Positions 1-7,899 are shown, numbered from the stretch's first letter. The stretch is DNA of 40,166 bases from Syntrophaceae bacterium (GCA_013177825.1 JABLXX010000014.1:1-40166); one strand, 5' to 3'. The notes: a model not told the origin generated them from the sequence alone. Numbers and translations are program-made.

Positions 1-140
1 AGTGCCAGGAAGGAACCAGGCCGCGAAGGCGACATTACCGGAGAGCCGAGGATGACTTTTACCTCGTCCTGATCCGGGAGATTGTCAATCACCGGGTTAC
101 TTCCGGTTACCGGAGAGTGACGGCTCATCTGAATCGGTAG
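1..140 (+). pseudogene. IS3-family transposase (OrfB) fragment
   Basis: The reading frame beginning at base 3 encodes a 45-residue segment ending at a TAG at 138-140. It includes the stretch DDFYLVLIREIVNHR followed by TSGYRRVTAHLNR. This matches the region of IS3-family OrfB proteins just before the DDE catalytic core, where a 'YGYRRV/I-A-LNR' motif is typical. The DDE residues are absent because the frame stops here. The left side is cut by the window edge, so only the 3' truncation is visible. It is probably a dead remnant. Confidence 0.6.
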
Positions 141-313
141 TGTCAAGAATCTTTCGCTTTTATTATGGCAGTGCCTACCGGGGTTTTAGATTGCCTCCAC
201 AAGGTCAATGGCTTGATCCAAGTCCTATTCTCGGAGCAGAGCCATATTGAAGTACAGTCGTGATCCCCCTGCTGAAAATGTGGAAGGGTCATTTACACAA
301 ATTACCTGACACT
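139..313. repeat. Imperfect inverted repeat, possible IS-end remnant
   Basis: AGTGTCA at 139-145 is matched in inverted orientation by TGACACT at 307-313. The 13-mer TCATTTACACAAA occurs at 289-301 and again at 327-339. Ends with TTTACACAA and TGACACT are common in insertion sequences, so this non-coding stretch is likely debris of a second element next to the transposase fragment. No transposase frame is left inside it. The assignment is tentative. Confidence 0.3.
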
Positions 314-326
314 CTCGATGCTACTT

Positions 327-767
327 TCATTTACACAAAGAAACACGCAATTTATCCATCACACTATAAGGAATAATATCAATTGTGGGAATATCGCTTT
401 TGTTATTGTGAAGTAATAATATGTTTTCAAACACATCGAATATTATATATTTTATAGTCCGATAACTTCTTTCTTTGCAATTAATTTCTATCAATGACAT
501 TTTACTATAAGGTTTTCTGTAAGTCCTGTCTATCAATAATGAGTTACCCATGTCTTCACTATACTTTTTGGAATACATCTGAGTTACCCATACACTTACA
601 TTATCTCTCTTTGTAATATGTATTGAATCTTTGTCATAGTATGTTACGCCATCTTCATTAGTCCCAACTATATGTAAATTTTCACAATAGACAAAATCAT
701 TTGTAGCATAGAATACAAATGAAACAACAAAAAATATGATTATATGAAAAGATATCTCATTTTTCAT
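327..767 (-). CDS. Secreted protein, surface-adhesin-E-like
   Basis: This is a 146-residue protein. A hydrophobic stretch at residues 8-25, with a plausible cleavage site soon after, suggests export. The body has the pattern 'G-YYDKDSI ... VWV ... INC--R-YR', which resembles the small beta-rich surface-adhesin E-like domain found alone in many proteobacterial secreted proteins. A purine-rich ribosome binding site (GGGAGAGG) lies just upstream of the ATG at 767 on the minus strand. The gene is AT-rich like its surroundings. Its last bases overlap a repeated 13-mer. Its function is unknown, and the family assignment rests on motif recognition only. Confidence 0.6.
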   Translation of the reverse strand: MKNEISFHIIIFFVVSFVFYATNDFVYCENLHIVGTNEDGVTYYDKDSIHITKRDNVSVWVTQMYSKKYSEDMGNSLLIDRTYRKPYSKMSLIEINCKERSYRTIKYIIFDVFENILLLHNNKSDIPTIDIIPYSVMDKLRVSLCK

Positions 768-1194
768 GATACCTCTCCCTTCAATTAATCCTCATTAATT
801 TCGATATTACGAAGGTGAACTGCTGCGAATAATGTACCACACCCGCGGCAGGATTTCTGCGAATGTCTTTCGCGGAGGACTGCAATGCGCGGAAACATCA
901 CGGAGACAGCATCGGGTTTGTGTACGAACGCCGGGCCCATCAAGAACACCCGCTTCCCGCCATTCTGTCCAGGATGCAGACTCACGGACGACACCATCCT
1001 GTCGCTCTGGCCGATGCCATCCGCCATGACTTGGATTACGCATGTCACCATGCAGGAGTTCTATTGTCGGTAATGGGATAGGTGATGTAATGGACTGTTC
1101 CATTGATCTGATGAAGAAAGGCAGGTCCATTTCTGATCCTGCCTTTCCCTCTCGCGGTATGAACCATAGATATGAAAATCTGCCGAAGCGTTAT
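768..1194. other. Non-coding stretch with a GC-rich patch
   Basis: No convincing gene was found. Between about 830 and 1040 the DNA is clearly more GC-rich than its surroundings, and several overlapping open frames exist on both strands. None has a recognisable motif or a good ribosome binding site. It may be a decayed fragment of a transferred gene. The right end holds the terminator of the PilZ gene. Confidence 0.4.
1117..1146 (-). terminator. Rho-independent terminator of the PilZ gene
   Basis: A perfect 9-bp stem (AAAGGCAGG paired with CCTGCCTTT) encloses a 12-base loop. On the minus strand a pyrimidine-rich tail follows. It lies about 50 bases after the stop codon of the PilZ gene. The loop shares CCATTTCTGA with the terminator at 1944-1970. 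Confidence 0.7.
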
Positions 1195-1707
1195 TTAAAT
1201 CATATACTTTTGCAAAGCCGAATATGCGTGAAAGTCTGGATTTACCAGAGCAGCTCCAACTTGAAACTCCTCAGAGGATTCAATTACCCGTTGAGGTGCG
1301 ATTTCCACGTTGATTGGCCAATAATAGTTAGGTAAGCGGAAGATGATGCTGAACTTTTCGGTGTCGCTATCGCTATTCCTCTGGATTTCCAGTTTCGTCC
1401 CTTTGGGAATGGAGAATCTTATCCCGCCTATGGAGATGTCCATAATGGTGATTGCTTCAAAATCGCTTCGCTGCCACCGGGGATCGCCAATATAAGCCGG
1501 TAGATCAACTTTCTTCCTTTCAAACCGGCGGCGATTCTGTTTGATCCCTTGAAACTCTTTATTTTCCTTAAGATAATGGTCGATGATAAGACCGACAACT
1601 TCGGAGACACTCCGTTTTTCATACTTGGCAATCTTATCCAAGGCATTACTGATTTCTAAAGTGATTTGGAAGCAGACTGTAATGCCTTTCTCCATCTCGA
1701 TCGTCAT
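1195..1707 (-). CDS. Ribbon-helix-helix / PilZ domain protein
   Basis: The protein has 170 residues. Residues 8-50 look like a ribbon-helix-helix fold of the CopG/Arc kind (a short strand, then ISNALDKIAKYEKRSVSEVV). From about residue 58 it becomes a PilZ domain: the R-rich start NRRRFERK supplies the RxxxR signature, and DISIGG supplies the D/NxSxxG signature. Together these two motifs are the known c-di-GMP binding signature. A GGGAGGGA ribosome binding site precedes the ATG. By inference it is a DNA-binding or dimerising protein that senses c-di-GMP. It lies next to a PEP-CTERM surface protein on the same strand but has its own terminator. No target is visible. Confidence 0.7.
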   Translation of the reverse strand: MTIEMEKGITVCFQITLEISNALDKIAKYEKRSVSEVVGLIIDHYLKENKEFQGIKQNRRRFERKKVDLPAYIGDPRWQRSDFEAITIMDISIGGIRFSIPKGTKLEIQRNSDSDTEKFSIIFRLPNYYWPINVEIAPQRVIESSEEFQVGAALVNPDFHAYSALQKYMI

Positions 1708-2011
1708 ATTATCCCTCCCTTCCTAAACCGACCACACTGCATATATGATATCAATGGCATAATCGTCATTTTATTCTTTCTCTCCAGAATAAGTCAATAA
1801 ATATAATATGGTTGCATAATCTTCTGTGAGATAAAGGTCAGTTTGCAGAGGATGTTTTGACGGCCAGGTAGCATAACATCCTGTACTCGTTAAATATATT
1901 TTGCTCAAACAATTCAGGACTTCACTGATAAATCGAGAAAAAAAAGCAGGACCATTTCTGACCCTGCCTTCTCCTTCAATGGTAAGAACCACGTTTATAA
2001 AATCCGTGAGG
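1708..2011. other. Intergenic region between PilZ and PEP-CTERM genes
   Basis: This AT-rich stretch of about 300 bases contains the promoter region of the PilZ gene (no clear -35/-10 pair recognised) and the terminator of the PEP-CTERM gene. An open minus-strand frame at 1771-2022 runs through the terminator and is not believed to be a gene. Confidence 0.5.
1941..1970 (-). terminator. Rho-independent terminator of the PEP-CTERM gene
   Basis: On the minus strand a GC-rich hairpin (GGCAGG with CCTGC, one bulge) is followed at once by a run of eight T. It lies about 40 bases past the stop of the PEP-CTERM gene. It shares its loop sequence with the terminator at 1117-1146. Confidence 0.75.
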
Positions 2012-3043
2012 TTACTTCTCAAAATTCCTCCTCAGTCCTACATATGCCAGTCCAATCAAGCCAAGGCCCAAAAGCAGTAAGGTGGAGGGTTCGGGGACTC
2101 GTGTTACGACATCCCCCAGAATAAAGACTTCTGTGTTGCCTGCCTTGTTATTGGTATCTATTACAGTAAAATCTGTAACAAAGATTAAGTTACTGGGGTA
2201 TTTGCTAAGATCCATCGTCGGTGCATACGCAAGGTAATCGACATGGCCACCACCCGCGAAAGCTATGGCGTCTCCATAGGCAGTTGGATCATAAGTGCCA
2301 TTTTGACTGAATCCAGGCCAATCAGCATCAGCTGAATCTCGTACAGCCCCCCCTTGGGTGTCGATGCCGGTACCTTGGGCGATTGTATCAAATGCCCATA
2401 AGGCCGTCACTCCATTAGCATCCACATATACTTTCCCCGTAGTTGGATCCACAAGATATACTTGACCTGAAAACTGTATAGGGACGCTTCCAGCGTTCTG
2501 TAGATCAAGTCCGAAAACAGGGATGTTCTCGTTGTCGGCATTAGTCGGGTTAATGAAAGTCAAAATTTCACCCACCGTAGCGGCTACGTTATTGGTTGGG
2601 TAAGTAATGGCCATGCTGTTCGTAGTAGTCGGTACAGGGAGCCCGCCTAGTCCCCAAACATCATGAAATTCTGAAATACCTCCCGTCTCCTTCACAGCGT
2701 TTGGCAAAAGCGCACCATTGCTCATTCCATTTTGGTTCTGGACTATTATTCCCAGGGTGCCGGTTCCTGTGACAATATGGTAGCTACCGTATGTAGATAC
2801 AGGAAAATATGTTGACGCATTGTTTTTCTGATTTGCATATATCAGCTGAGCCGAAAATGACCAAAAGTCATCATGTGCCCAAGCGACGTAATTCTGTCCA
2901 AATAAACCTTGAGTACCATCAGGGTAACTCTGAGTTGGGTCAGGTAACGTTATCGTTGCCGCCGAGCTAATTACTGCCATGCCCATCAAAGCAAACAGTG
3001 TTAGGACAATCCCCAGCAAAATTCTTTTTTTGAAACTCTTCAT
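2012..3043 (-). CDS. PEP-CTERM sorting domain protein
   Basis: This is a 343-residue exported protein. Residues 1-29 form a signal peptide (KKR, a long hydrophobic core, then SSA-A). The C-terminus has the full tripartite PEP-CTERM signal: VPEPST at about 316, a hydrophobic membrane segment, and a basic end (LRRNFEK). In known systems this tail is recognised by an exosortase and removed as the protein is moved to the surface, usually alongside exopolysaccharide. No exosortase or polysaccharide genes lie in this window, so the processing machinery must be elsewhere. The central part is rich in G, T, N and aromatic residues and matches no family I recognise. A sigma-54-type promoter lies about 70 bases upstream and a terminator follows. 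Confidence 0.85.
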   Translation of the reverse strand: MKSFKKRILLGIVLTLFALMGMAVISSAATITLPDPTQSYPDGTQGLFGQNYVAWAHDDFWSFSAQLIYANQKNNASTYFPVSTYGSYHIVTGTGTLGIIVQNQNGMSNGALLPNAVKETGGISEFHDVWGLGGLPVPTTTNSMAITYPTNNVAATVGEILTFINPTNADNENIPVFGLDLQNAGSVPIQFSGQVYLVDPTTGKVYVDANGVTALWAFDTIAQGTGIDTQGGAVRDSADADWPGFSQNGTYDPTAYGDAIAFAGGGHVDYLAYAPTMDLSKYPSNLIFVTDFTVIDTNNKAGNTEVFILGDVVTRVPEPSTLLLLGLGLIGLAYVGLRRNFEK

Positions 3044-3110
3044 ATCCTCGACTCAAGTTACATCATGTCAGATGATTTACCAATGTGCACTTCCTCAATA
3101 TGAACAATAT

Positions 3111-3126
3111 GGCAAGTTCCATGCCC
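3111..3126 (-). promoter_or_regulatory. Sigma-54 promoter of the PEP-CTERM gene
   Basis: The minus strand reads GGGCATGGAACTTGCC. This matches the -24/-12 consensus TGGCAC-N5-TTGC, with the GG and GC dinucleotides exactly 10 bases apart. Predicted transcription starts near 3100, giving a leader of roughly 57 bases. PEP-CTERM genes are known to be controlled by sigma-54 with PrsK/PrsR-type regulators in other bacteria, which supports the call. Confidence 0.65.
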
Positions 3127-3319
3127 GGCATGACGCGCATAGGAGGACCGTTAAAATCGTTTGCTGTATCGGGTAGATCTAGCGTCCCTCAATGTGCATG
3201 CACTTCCGATGATTACCGATGCAATCACAAGTGTAAAATATTCCGACGCAGGTAGAAGCAGCCGCCGTGATTCTAACCTGATCAACCCTCCCCAAAGCCA
3301 CTCCTCCCGTCCAATAATC

Positions 3320-3495
3320 TATGGTTATAGATGGTTACCGACTTGCACGGATTTTCTTGATCCCAATACCAACACTTTCCCCAGTGCTGTAATCCGTCCG
3401 TATGCAAAGAAATGCAAAGAATTCTGTCTTTTCCCAGGATAAATCAGCATATCAATATTGAGGAACCGTAGGGATAGACTGAAAGAGAGATTCAT
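3320..3495 (+). pseudogene. Degenerate copy of the gene remnant at 4812-5122
   Basis: This stretch aligns by eye with 4815-4985. Shared blocks include the TTATAGAT start, CGGATTT, GTATG-AAAGAAAT, ATATTGAG and the end GAGATTCATT. Many mismatches and small gaps separate the two copies. No open frame survives across it. It appears to be an older, more decayed paralogue of the second remnant. Confidence 0.45.
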
Positions 3496-3608
3496 TGATA
3501 AACTGTAAAGATTTCCGACAGGCGTTGTTCCACCCTTTCCTTTTGTAATCTTCCCCCTTCATTATCACGCGCTTTTGAGGACTAATAGGTAAAAGGAGGG
3601 CTTATTAT

Positions 3609-3728
3609 ATGCAGAAAACTAACTCTGAATATGGTACATCTTTTTGGAGCAGGTCATACCAAAAAATATTTGCGAAAGTCCACGTGAAGTCTCCCATCGA
3701 GTCACAGCACAGACTACTGAAAAAGTAA
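3609..3728 (+). CDS. Possible 39-residue small protein
   Basis: An ATG at 3609 follows an excellent AAAGGAGGG ribosome binding site with a 9-base spacer. The frame stops at 3728 after 39 codons. The peptide starts MQKTNSEYG and is basic near the end (HRLLKK). It has no signal peptide, membrane segment or family I recognise. The ribosome binding site is the main reason to report it; it may instead be the 5' end of a broken gene. Confidence 0.3.
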   Translation: MQKTNSEYGTSFWSRSYQKIFAKVHVKSPIESQHRLLKK

Positions 3729-3964
3729 TCTGCCCCGGAGTATCGCCATCCGCCATTCATGTGCTCCGCCTAGTAATATGTTACTAAAAAAATTTCTTTA
3801 CATTCTCGTACAAATTTGTTTTTTATGTGAAAAACTTGGTTGGTCTCCCCCCTTCAAAACCGGTGCATTGTTATTGCAGCCAAATGCCAGGAAAAGAAAT
3901 CTTGCTCTAAGTATGATAACTGGTTCTGGGGAAGGTCACCAATTGCAAGGTTGAAGAGGAGTTA

Positions 3965-4258
3965 ATGACAAGAACAGCGAAAAATAATAAAAATATAATT
4001 ACTGTTATTATCGGGATATTCTTTGGATGTCTATTTTTATTGTTATTAATACTGCCCTTTCTTCACCATTGCACAGGGAGCATTTGCTATAATGGGCTAG
4101 AATTCATAGTCAAAGCATTATTCCCAGCAATATTTGAACAATATAATAAATATTTTGATTGGAAATCATTGATATCGGCTTTCATAATTATTTCAATAAT
4201 ATTGAATATTGTATTGTTTGCCGTCGTCTTAATATTTGAAAACATCAAGTGGTGGTAA
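3965..4258 (+). CDS. Small two-helix membrane protein, unknown function
   Basis: The protein has 97 residues. A basic N-terminus (residues 1-9) is followed by a membrane helix at about 11-33, a loop of about 35 residues containing two cysteines (HHCTGSIC), and a second helix at about 68-90, with a short aromatic tail (IKWW). A GAGGAG ribosome binding site sits just before the ATG. Codon use is AT-rich like the neighbours. No family was recognised. It is followed by a broken gene, so it may be part of the same decaying island. Confidence 0.55.
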   Translation: MTRTAKNNKNIITVIIGIFFGCLFLLLLILPFLHHCTGSICYNGLEFIVKALFPAIFEQYNKYFDWKSLISAFIIISIILNIVLFAVVLIFENIKWW

Positions 4259-4323
4259 GCACCCTATTTTAATATTGGATATACCATCCACTGGTCAATC
4301 TTAACGGGTGAAGGGAGGGTCAT

Positions 4324-4770
4324 ATGAGATGTACTATTATCATAGCAGTCTTGATGTTAACCTCTGTATGTGCTACCGGAGATATGACCATTAACAACGA
4401 CGATAAGGGACCGTGACAATCTCAAACGCGCCCATACCAAGATGGCACAGGAAAAAAGCAAAGGTGATCATCCAATATGAAGGCATTACAGACTAAGGCA
4501 TATAGAAACATGAACAGGGAAAAGCAAATATTGGATAAGGTTTGGTGAGGGCGGCACAATCGGTGGCTATAACGGGACAGCAATCTTGCCAGGAAGAGAG
4601 TACTAGCGGTTGATGCAACCACATATGGAAGATTGACGAAGCGTGGATAGCAAGTTGATATCCCCTTCCAGGATTATTTCCCAGAGAATGAGTTAGACTA
4701 CTTTCCTATGGAACTAAGGCACCTATCGAGGGATCACGCCACTTCGGTTTTTGCAAGTCAATCAAAATAA
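4324..4770 (+). pseudogene. Frameshifted secreted-protein gene remnant
   Basis: A good ribosome binding site (GAAGGGAGGG) precedes an ATG at 4324. It opens a signal-peptide-like start (MRCTIIIAVLMLTSVCA) that stops at 4414-4416. Coding-like sequence continues in another frame (GTVTISNAPIPRWHRKKAK, then VIIQYEGITD). Further fragments such as GGYNGTAILPGREY, and DYFPMELRHLSRDHATS near 4710-4755, follow in shifting frames broken by stops. I read this as one exported protein destroyed by several frameshifts. The family was not recognised. Confidence 0.5.
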
Positions 4771-4811
4771 TGATCAATTTTTTCTAAGATATTTTCTGTT
4801 GTTGAAACAAC

Positions 4812-5122
4812 TTAATTATAGATTGTTGCCGATTTACCCGGATTTCCCTGATCATGAGGCCCAAAAAGTTTTTGCCTGAAGATAATCCGCTGGTATGTAA
4901 AGAAATCTGACACAGCCGAAGTATGATGTGAGTGTCGATATTGAGCAATCGTATGGCCAGCCAGAAATAGAGATTCATTATTATGCAGAAAAAAAGGTTC
5001 ATGCCAGACCATTATTTACCATTTCCTCCCGTAATCCGGACCCTTGATTACCAAGCGGTTACTACGGACTCGTGGCTGTAACTGATGTGAAAGTCTTCAT
5101 GATCCGCAAAGAATCGAACTAA
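4812..5122 (+). pseudogene. Second broken gene remnant, related to 3320-3495
   Basis: Coding-like fragments include LPIYPDFPDHEAQKVFA near the start. After three stop codons come KYDVSVDIEQSYGQPEIEIHY and, in the next frame, LPSGYYGLVAVTDVKVFMIRK ending at a TAA at 5120-5122. The protein-like texture of the fragments and their consistent order suggest a real gene that decayed. It may be the 3' half of the remnant at 4324. A degraded copy lies at 3320-3495. No family was recognised. Confidence 0.5.
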
Positions 5123-5291
5123 AGAAGATTACTTCTTGTGATGCTGTTCTTCTAATTTTTCCTCTCAATCAAGCACTTCTGCGGATAAGCAATAATGTTT
5201 GTTGATTTTTTATTTCAAACGAAAAGAGAATGTGTCTGATCGTAGAGAAATCTCTAGATCAAGTTACCTACTACTTCGAATGGAGTAAGAT

Positions 5292-5951
5292 ATGGTAAAT
5301 AAGACTAAATGGCTTCTGGGAGGGATTATTCTCTCTTTATTGTTAGTTGGTCTTCTTCTTTTTTTAATACGAGCGACAATTCTGGATGCATGTGGAATAT
5401 TTATGGCACCCGATGGTAATTATGTTGCTGATGTCGCCATTCTGGAAGGCAGTGAATTCCTTGATAGGGGAGTTGTGCAAAGCGGTATAAAATTAATCTT
5501 ATCGCAAAAAGTCAAACGGATTGTCGTTATCTTGCATTTAATTACCCCCTTCCACAGACCTTTTGGTCTTAACGAAGATTATCCCAATCTCGTCAAAAAA
5601 GAACTGGAAACTTTGGGACTAAAAGAAACTGATATAAAAATCATTGTAAATCATATTCATGACCCAATAACGTTAACATCTGCGAAAGGTGCATTGGAGG
5701 CTCTCTCTCAAGATCATGTGAGAAGTGCTATTCTGCTATCCAAAGGTTTTCATACTCGGCGGAGCTTTCTTGTATACCAACATGTAGGTATTCCATTACA
5801 GATCAAGATCTTTCCTTCTGCTTGCTTCAATGAATATCAACTTGATCATTGGTGGTCGAATGAGAAGGCCGTTCGCGACTTCACTTCTGAAGTTGTAAAA
5901 CTGGCTTATTATTTTATACGAAATTATATTCCCTTAAAATTATCTTACTAG
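5292..5951 (+). CDS. YdcF/SanA-like DUF218 membrane protein
   Basis: The protein has 219 residues. A single membrane helix spans about residues 7-27, and the rest is likely periplasmic. The pattern 'ADVAILEGSEFLDRGVVQSG' followed later by 'SAKGALEAL' and 'AILLSKGFHTRRS' fits the DUF218 family (SanA, YdcF, ElyC), which in known members is linked to envelope and peptidoglycan or polysaccharide homeostasis. Biochemical activity is unknown for most members. Length is normal for the family. A GGAG ribosome binding site precedes the ATG. It is AT-rich and stands alone between a decayed gene and an intron remnant, suggesting recent arrival. Confidence 0.6.
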   Translation: MVNKTKWLLGGIILSLLLVGLLLFLIRATILDACGIFMAPDGNYVADVAILEGSEFLDRGVVQSGIKLILSQKVKRIVVILHLITPFHRPFGLNEDYPNLVKKELETLGLKETDIKIIVNHIHDPITLTSAKGALEALSQDHVRSAILLSKGFHTRRSFLVYQHVGIPLQIKIFPSACFNEYQLDHWWSNEKAVRDFTSEVVKLAYYFIRNYIPLKLSY

Positions 5952-5990
5952 TTGTTTTATCTCTTTCTTCCTGAACGGGAGTAACCACGG

Positions 5991-6179
5991 GCACTGGCTG
6001 GTAACCACTGGCACCGGGGCACGATGTACCGGGAATTAAGGAAGATGGGCGCTTCGGAAGCGTATGCCGGCAAGGTCGCCGTGAATAGCCGGCGCTGGTG
6101 GCGCAACAGCAGCCGAGCGTTGAATCGAGCGATGCCGATCGCCTACTTCGACCGCCTCGGTGTACCCCGGCTCTCATGA
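5991..6179 (+). pseudogene. C-terminal remnant of a group II intron reverse transcriptase/maturase
   Basis: An open frame ending at TGA 6177-6179 encodes a tail that includes TMYRELRKMGAS, VNSRRWWRN and the end MPIAYFDRLGVPRLS. This is the familiar end of LtrA-type intron-encoded proteins (C-terminal maturase/DNA-binding part, with 'YFDRLG-P-L'). The reverse transcriptase domain is entirely missing upstream, so the protein is dead. A short imperfect tandem repeat (GTAACCAC-GGCAC) at about 5982-6016 marks the broken left side. The RNA 3' end of the same intron follows directly. Confidence 0.75.
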
Positions 6180-6191
6180 CCTCAACGACTC

Positions 6192-6268
6192 GAACCACCC
6201 GGCGCAGACCCGCATGCCGGGTGGTGTGGGAGGGGAACGGTCAGGGATCCTGACCGCCCCTATCCCGA
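6192..6268 (+). ncRNA. Group II intron 3' end (domain V/VI-like hairpins)
   Basis: Just after the maturase stop, ACCACCCGGC at 6194-6203 pairs perfectly with GCCGGGTGGT at 6216-6225. A second hairpin pairs CGGTCAGG (6238-6245) with CCTGACCG (6249-6256), flanked by GGGG and CCCC. The sequence closes with CCCCTATCCCGAT, a common 3' end of bacterial group II introns with this type of maturase. With the 5' part missing it cannot splice. Confidence 0.7.
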
Positions 6269-6292
6269 TTGCGACGAATCGTGAACGCGAAT

Positions 6293-6325
6293 AAAAAGAG
6301 GCAGGGTGCGGACACCCTGCCTCTT
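6293..6325 (-). terminator. Strong terminator of the CoA-transferase gene
   Basis: A perfect 13-bp stem (AAGAGGCAGGGTG with its complement) with a 4-base loop is followed on the minus strand by a T-rich run. It lies just downstream of the CoA-transferase stop and isolates that gene from the intron remnant. Confidence 0.9.
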
Positions 6326-6351
6326 GCTCATCCTTGTTCTGTCAATTCAGA

Positions 6352-7899
6352 TCAATCGTTGATCTTGGCGATCTCCCTCGGTTTGACCTCGAGGTCCATG
6401 TACCCGTACTTGTGATCCTTCAGCACGTCCGACGTTGGGAAACGGCGATCCGGCGCGTTCTGGAACATCCAGTGGTTCAGCTTGATGTTCAGCTTTTCCA
6501 CGGCCGCCTTGGCCAGCTCCTCGCGGTCATCCGGGTGGGCGATAGAGATGATCTTCTTTGCCTTCTCGGCGTCCGTGCAGCCCTGGATGTTGACGATGCC
6601 GTACTCCGTGCAGATCCAGGAGACGAGCTGGTCGGGAACAGTCACGACACTTCCGGGATCCAGCATGGGGACGAAGCGTGACCGGCCCTTCGCGTCCCTG
6701 GATGTAGCCGCAATGATGGCCCGGCCGCCCTTGGCCATGGTGGCCCCGAGCGTGAACTGGAACTGGCCGCCCGTCGAGGAGATGGGCCGGCCGCCGACGT
6801 TCCCTGCCGCGTCCTGCCCCCGGAGGTCCATCTGGGCGAAATTGTTGACGGTCACCATGTTGTCCAGCTGGGAGAGCGTCACGACGTTATTCGTATAGCC
6901 GATGTCGAATCCAGCGAAGAGGGGGCTGCGGTGCAGCCACTCGTAGTAGCGGGGCGTGTCGACGGGCATGATGTAAGCCCAACCGCATCTTCCCCTATCG
7001 ATATTCTTCCGGGAGTTGTCGACGACGCCCGCCTCGTAGAGCGTAAAGGCGTACTCGCCGATCATCTCGCTGTGGACGCCGATGTGTCTCAGGTTGGACT
7101 TGGCCAGGCCAATGACGACGGCCGTGGGGAGGGTACCGATGCCCACCTGGATGCAGTCACCATCCCTCATGATCGAAAGGCAGTTGTTGGCGATGGCCGT
7201 CTGGACGTCGTCCGGTTTGATGTTCTTTTCGGCGATGTAGGGCCACTGGTACTTCTCGTTGTCCACGTCCACCTCGACGAAGTAGTCGACCTCGTCAACG
7301 GGGAGGAACATACCCCTTCCCCCCTCGCACCAGGCGTAATCGGAGCGGATTTCGCAGACGAACTTCTTGCAGGACTTGGCGACGATCATGAAGTTGTTCA
7401 CGCCGTAGCTGGCGTTCACATATCCGGCCTCAGGCACGGCGCAGGCCTGGACACCCCAGTCCATGGCACGTTCCGCCCTGTTCTTGCGGTAGAAACGGGC
7501 ATATTCGGCATCCATCCCCAGTGCCCATCCCCAGTGCTTCCAGTCGACGGCTTTGTAACCCTTGTTCATGAGACCGCGGGTGGTGGGAAGAATGAAGGCC
7601 TCGTGAAGGACATGGTACTTCCCCTCCATATCAGCTGCGGCGCAGAAATTGTTGCCGCACATGATCGCCTGGTTCCAGATCTCGATGTTCTTGAGGTCTC
7701 CAGGGCCGTCGCCTAACCGGGCCGCCAGGGCCTCCATCGTCGGAAGCGTGTCCGATCCGGGGCCGCCACGATTGATCCAGTCTCCGGGCTTGACCATGTC
7801 TGCCCACTGTTTCGCGGTAATGGTTTTGTTCTTGATTTTCTGCTGTACCGGGGTTGGCATCCATACTTTCTCTTTGTTCGCGATTTTCTGCTGGGCCAT
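6352..7899 (-). CDS. Acetyl-CoA hydrolase/CoA-transferase family protein
   Basis: This cytoplasmic enzyme of 515 residues belongs to the acetyl-CoA hydrolase / 4-hydroxybutyrate CoA-transferase group (family I CoA-transferases). These move CoA between acyl groups through a glutamyl-CoA intermediate. The likely catalytic glutamate lies in GVHSEMIGE. Further family signatures are the glycine-rich GIGTLPTAV and the C-terminal VVTVPDQLVSWICTEYGI-N-QG. The start at 7899 is preferred over an upstream ATG at 7923 because AAGGAGG lies between the two. Substrates cannot be read from sequence; acetate/acetyl-CoA plus another carboxylate is typical. It is transcribed away from the dehydrogenase cluster, shares a 606-base intergenic region with it, and ends in a strong terminator. 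Confidence 0.85.
   Translation of the reverse strand: MAQQKIANKEKVWMPTPVQQKIKNKTITAKQWADMVKPGDWINRGGPGSDTLPTMEALAARLGDGPGDLKNIEIWNQAIMCGNNFCAAADMEGKYHVLHEAFILPTTRGLMNKGYKAVDWKHWGWALGMDAEYARFYRKNRAERAMDWGVQACAVPEAGYVNASYGVNNFMIVAKSCKKFVCEIRSDYAWCEGGRGMFLPVDEVDYFVEVDVDNEKYQWPYIAEKNIKPDDVQTAIANNCLSIMRDGDCIQVGIGTLPTAVVIGLAKSNLRHIGVHSEMIGEYAFTLYEAGVVDNSRKNIDRGRCGWAYIMPVDTPRYYEWLHRSPLFAGFDIGYTNNVVTLSQLDNMVTVNNFAQMDLRGQDAAGNVGGRPISSTGGQFQFTLGATMAKGGRAIIAATSRDAKGRSRFVPMLDPGSVVTVPDQLVSWICTEYGIVNIQGCTDAEKAKKIISIAHPDDREELAKAAVEKLNIKLNHWMFQNAPDRRFPTSDVLKDHKYGYMDLEVKPREIAKIND

Larger units (their letters stand above)
3127..3964. other. Long gene-poor AT-rich stretch
   Basis: More than 800 bases carry no well-supported gene. 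The stretch contains a degenerate copy of a sequence also present at 4812-5000, and one very small open frame with a strong ribosome binding site at 3609. The rest shows no clear RNA, repeat or coding signal. It looks like decayed accessory DNA. Confidence 0.4.

Noticed and set aside
785-1130. Several overlapping open frames on both strands in a GC-rich patch
   Set aside because: No recognisable motif, no clear ribosome binding site, and mutually exclusive frames; probably non-coding or decayed.
1771-2022. Minus-strand open frame of 83 codons
   Set aside because: It runs through a clear terminator and overlaps the end of the PEP-CTERM gene.
3161-3442. Plus-strand open frame of 93 codons
   Set aside because: Overlaps a degenerate repeat copy; composition and sequence do not look like protein.
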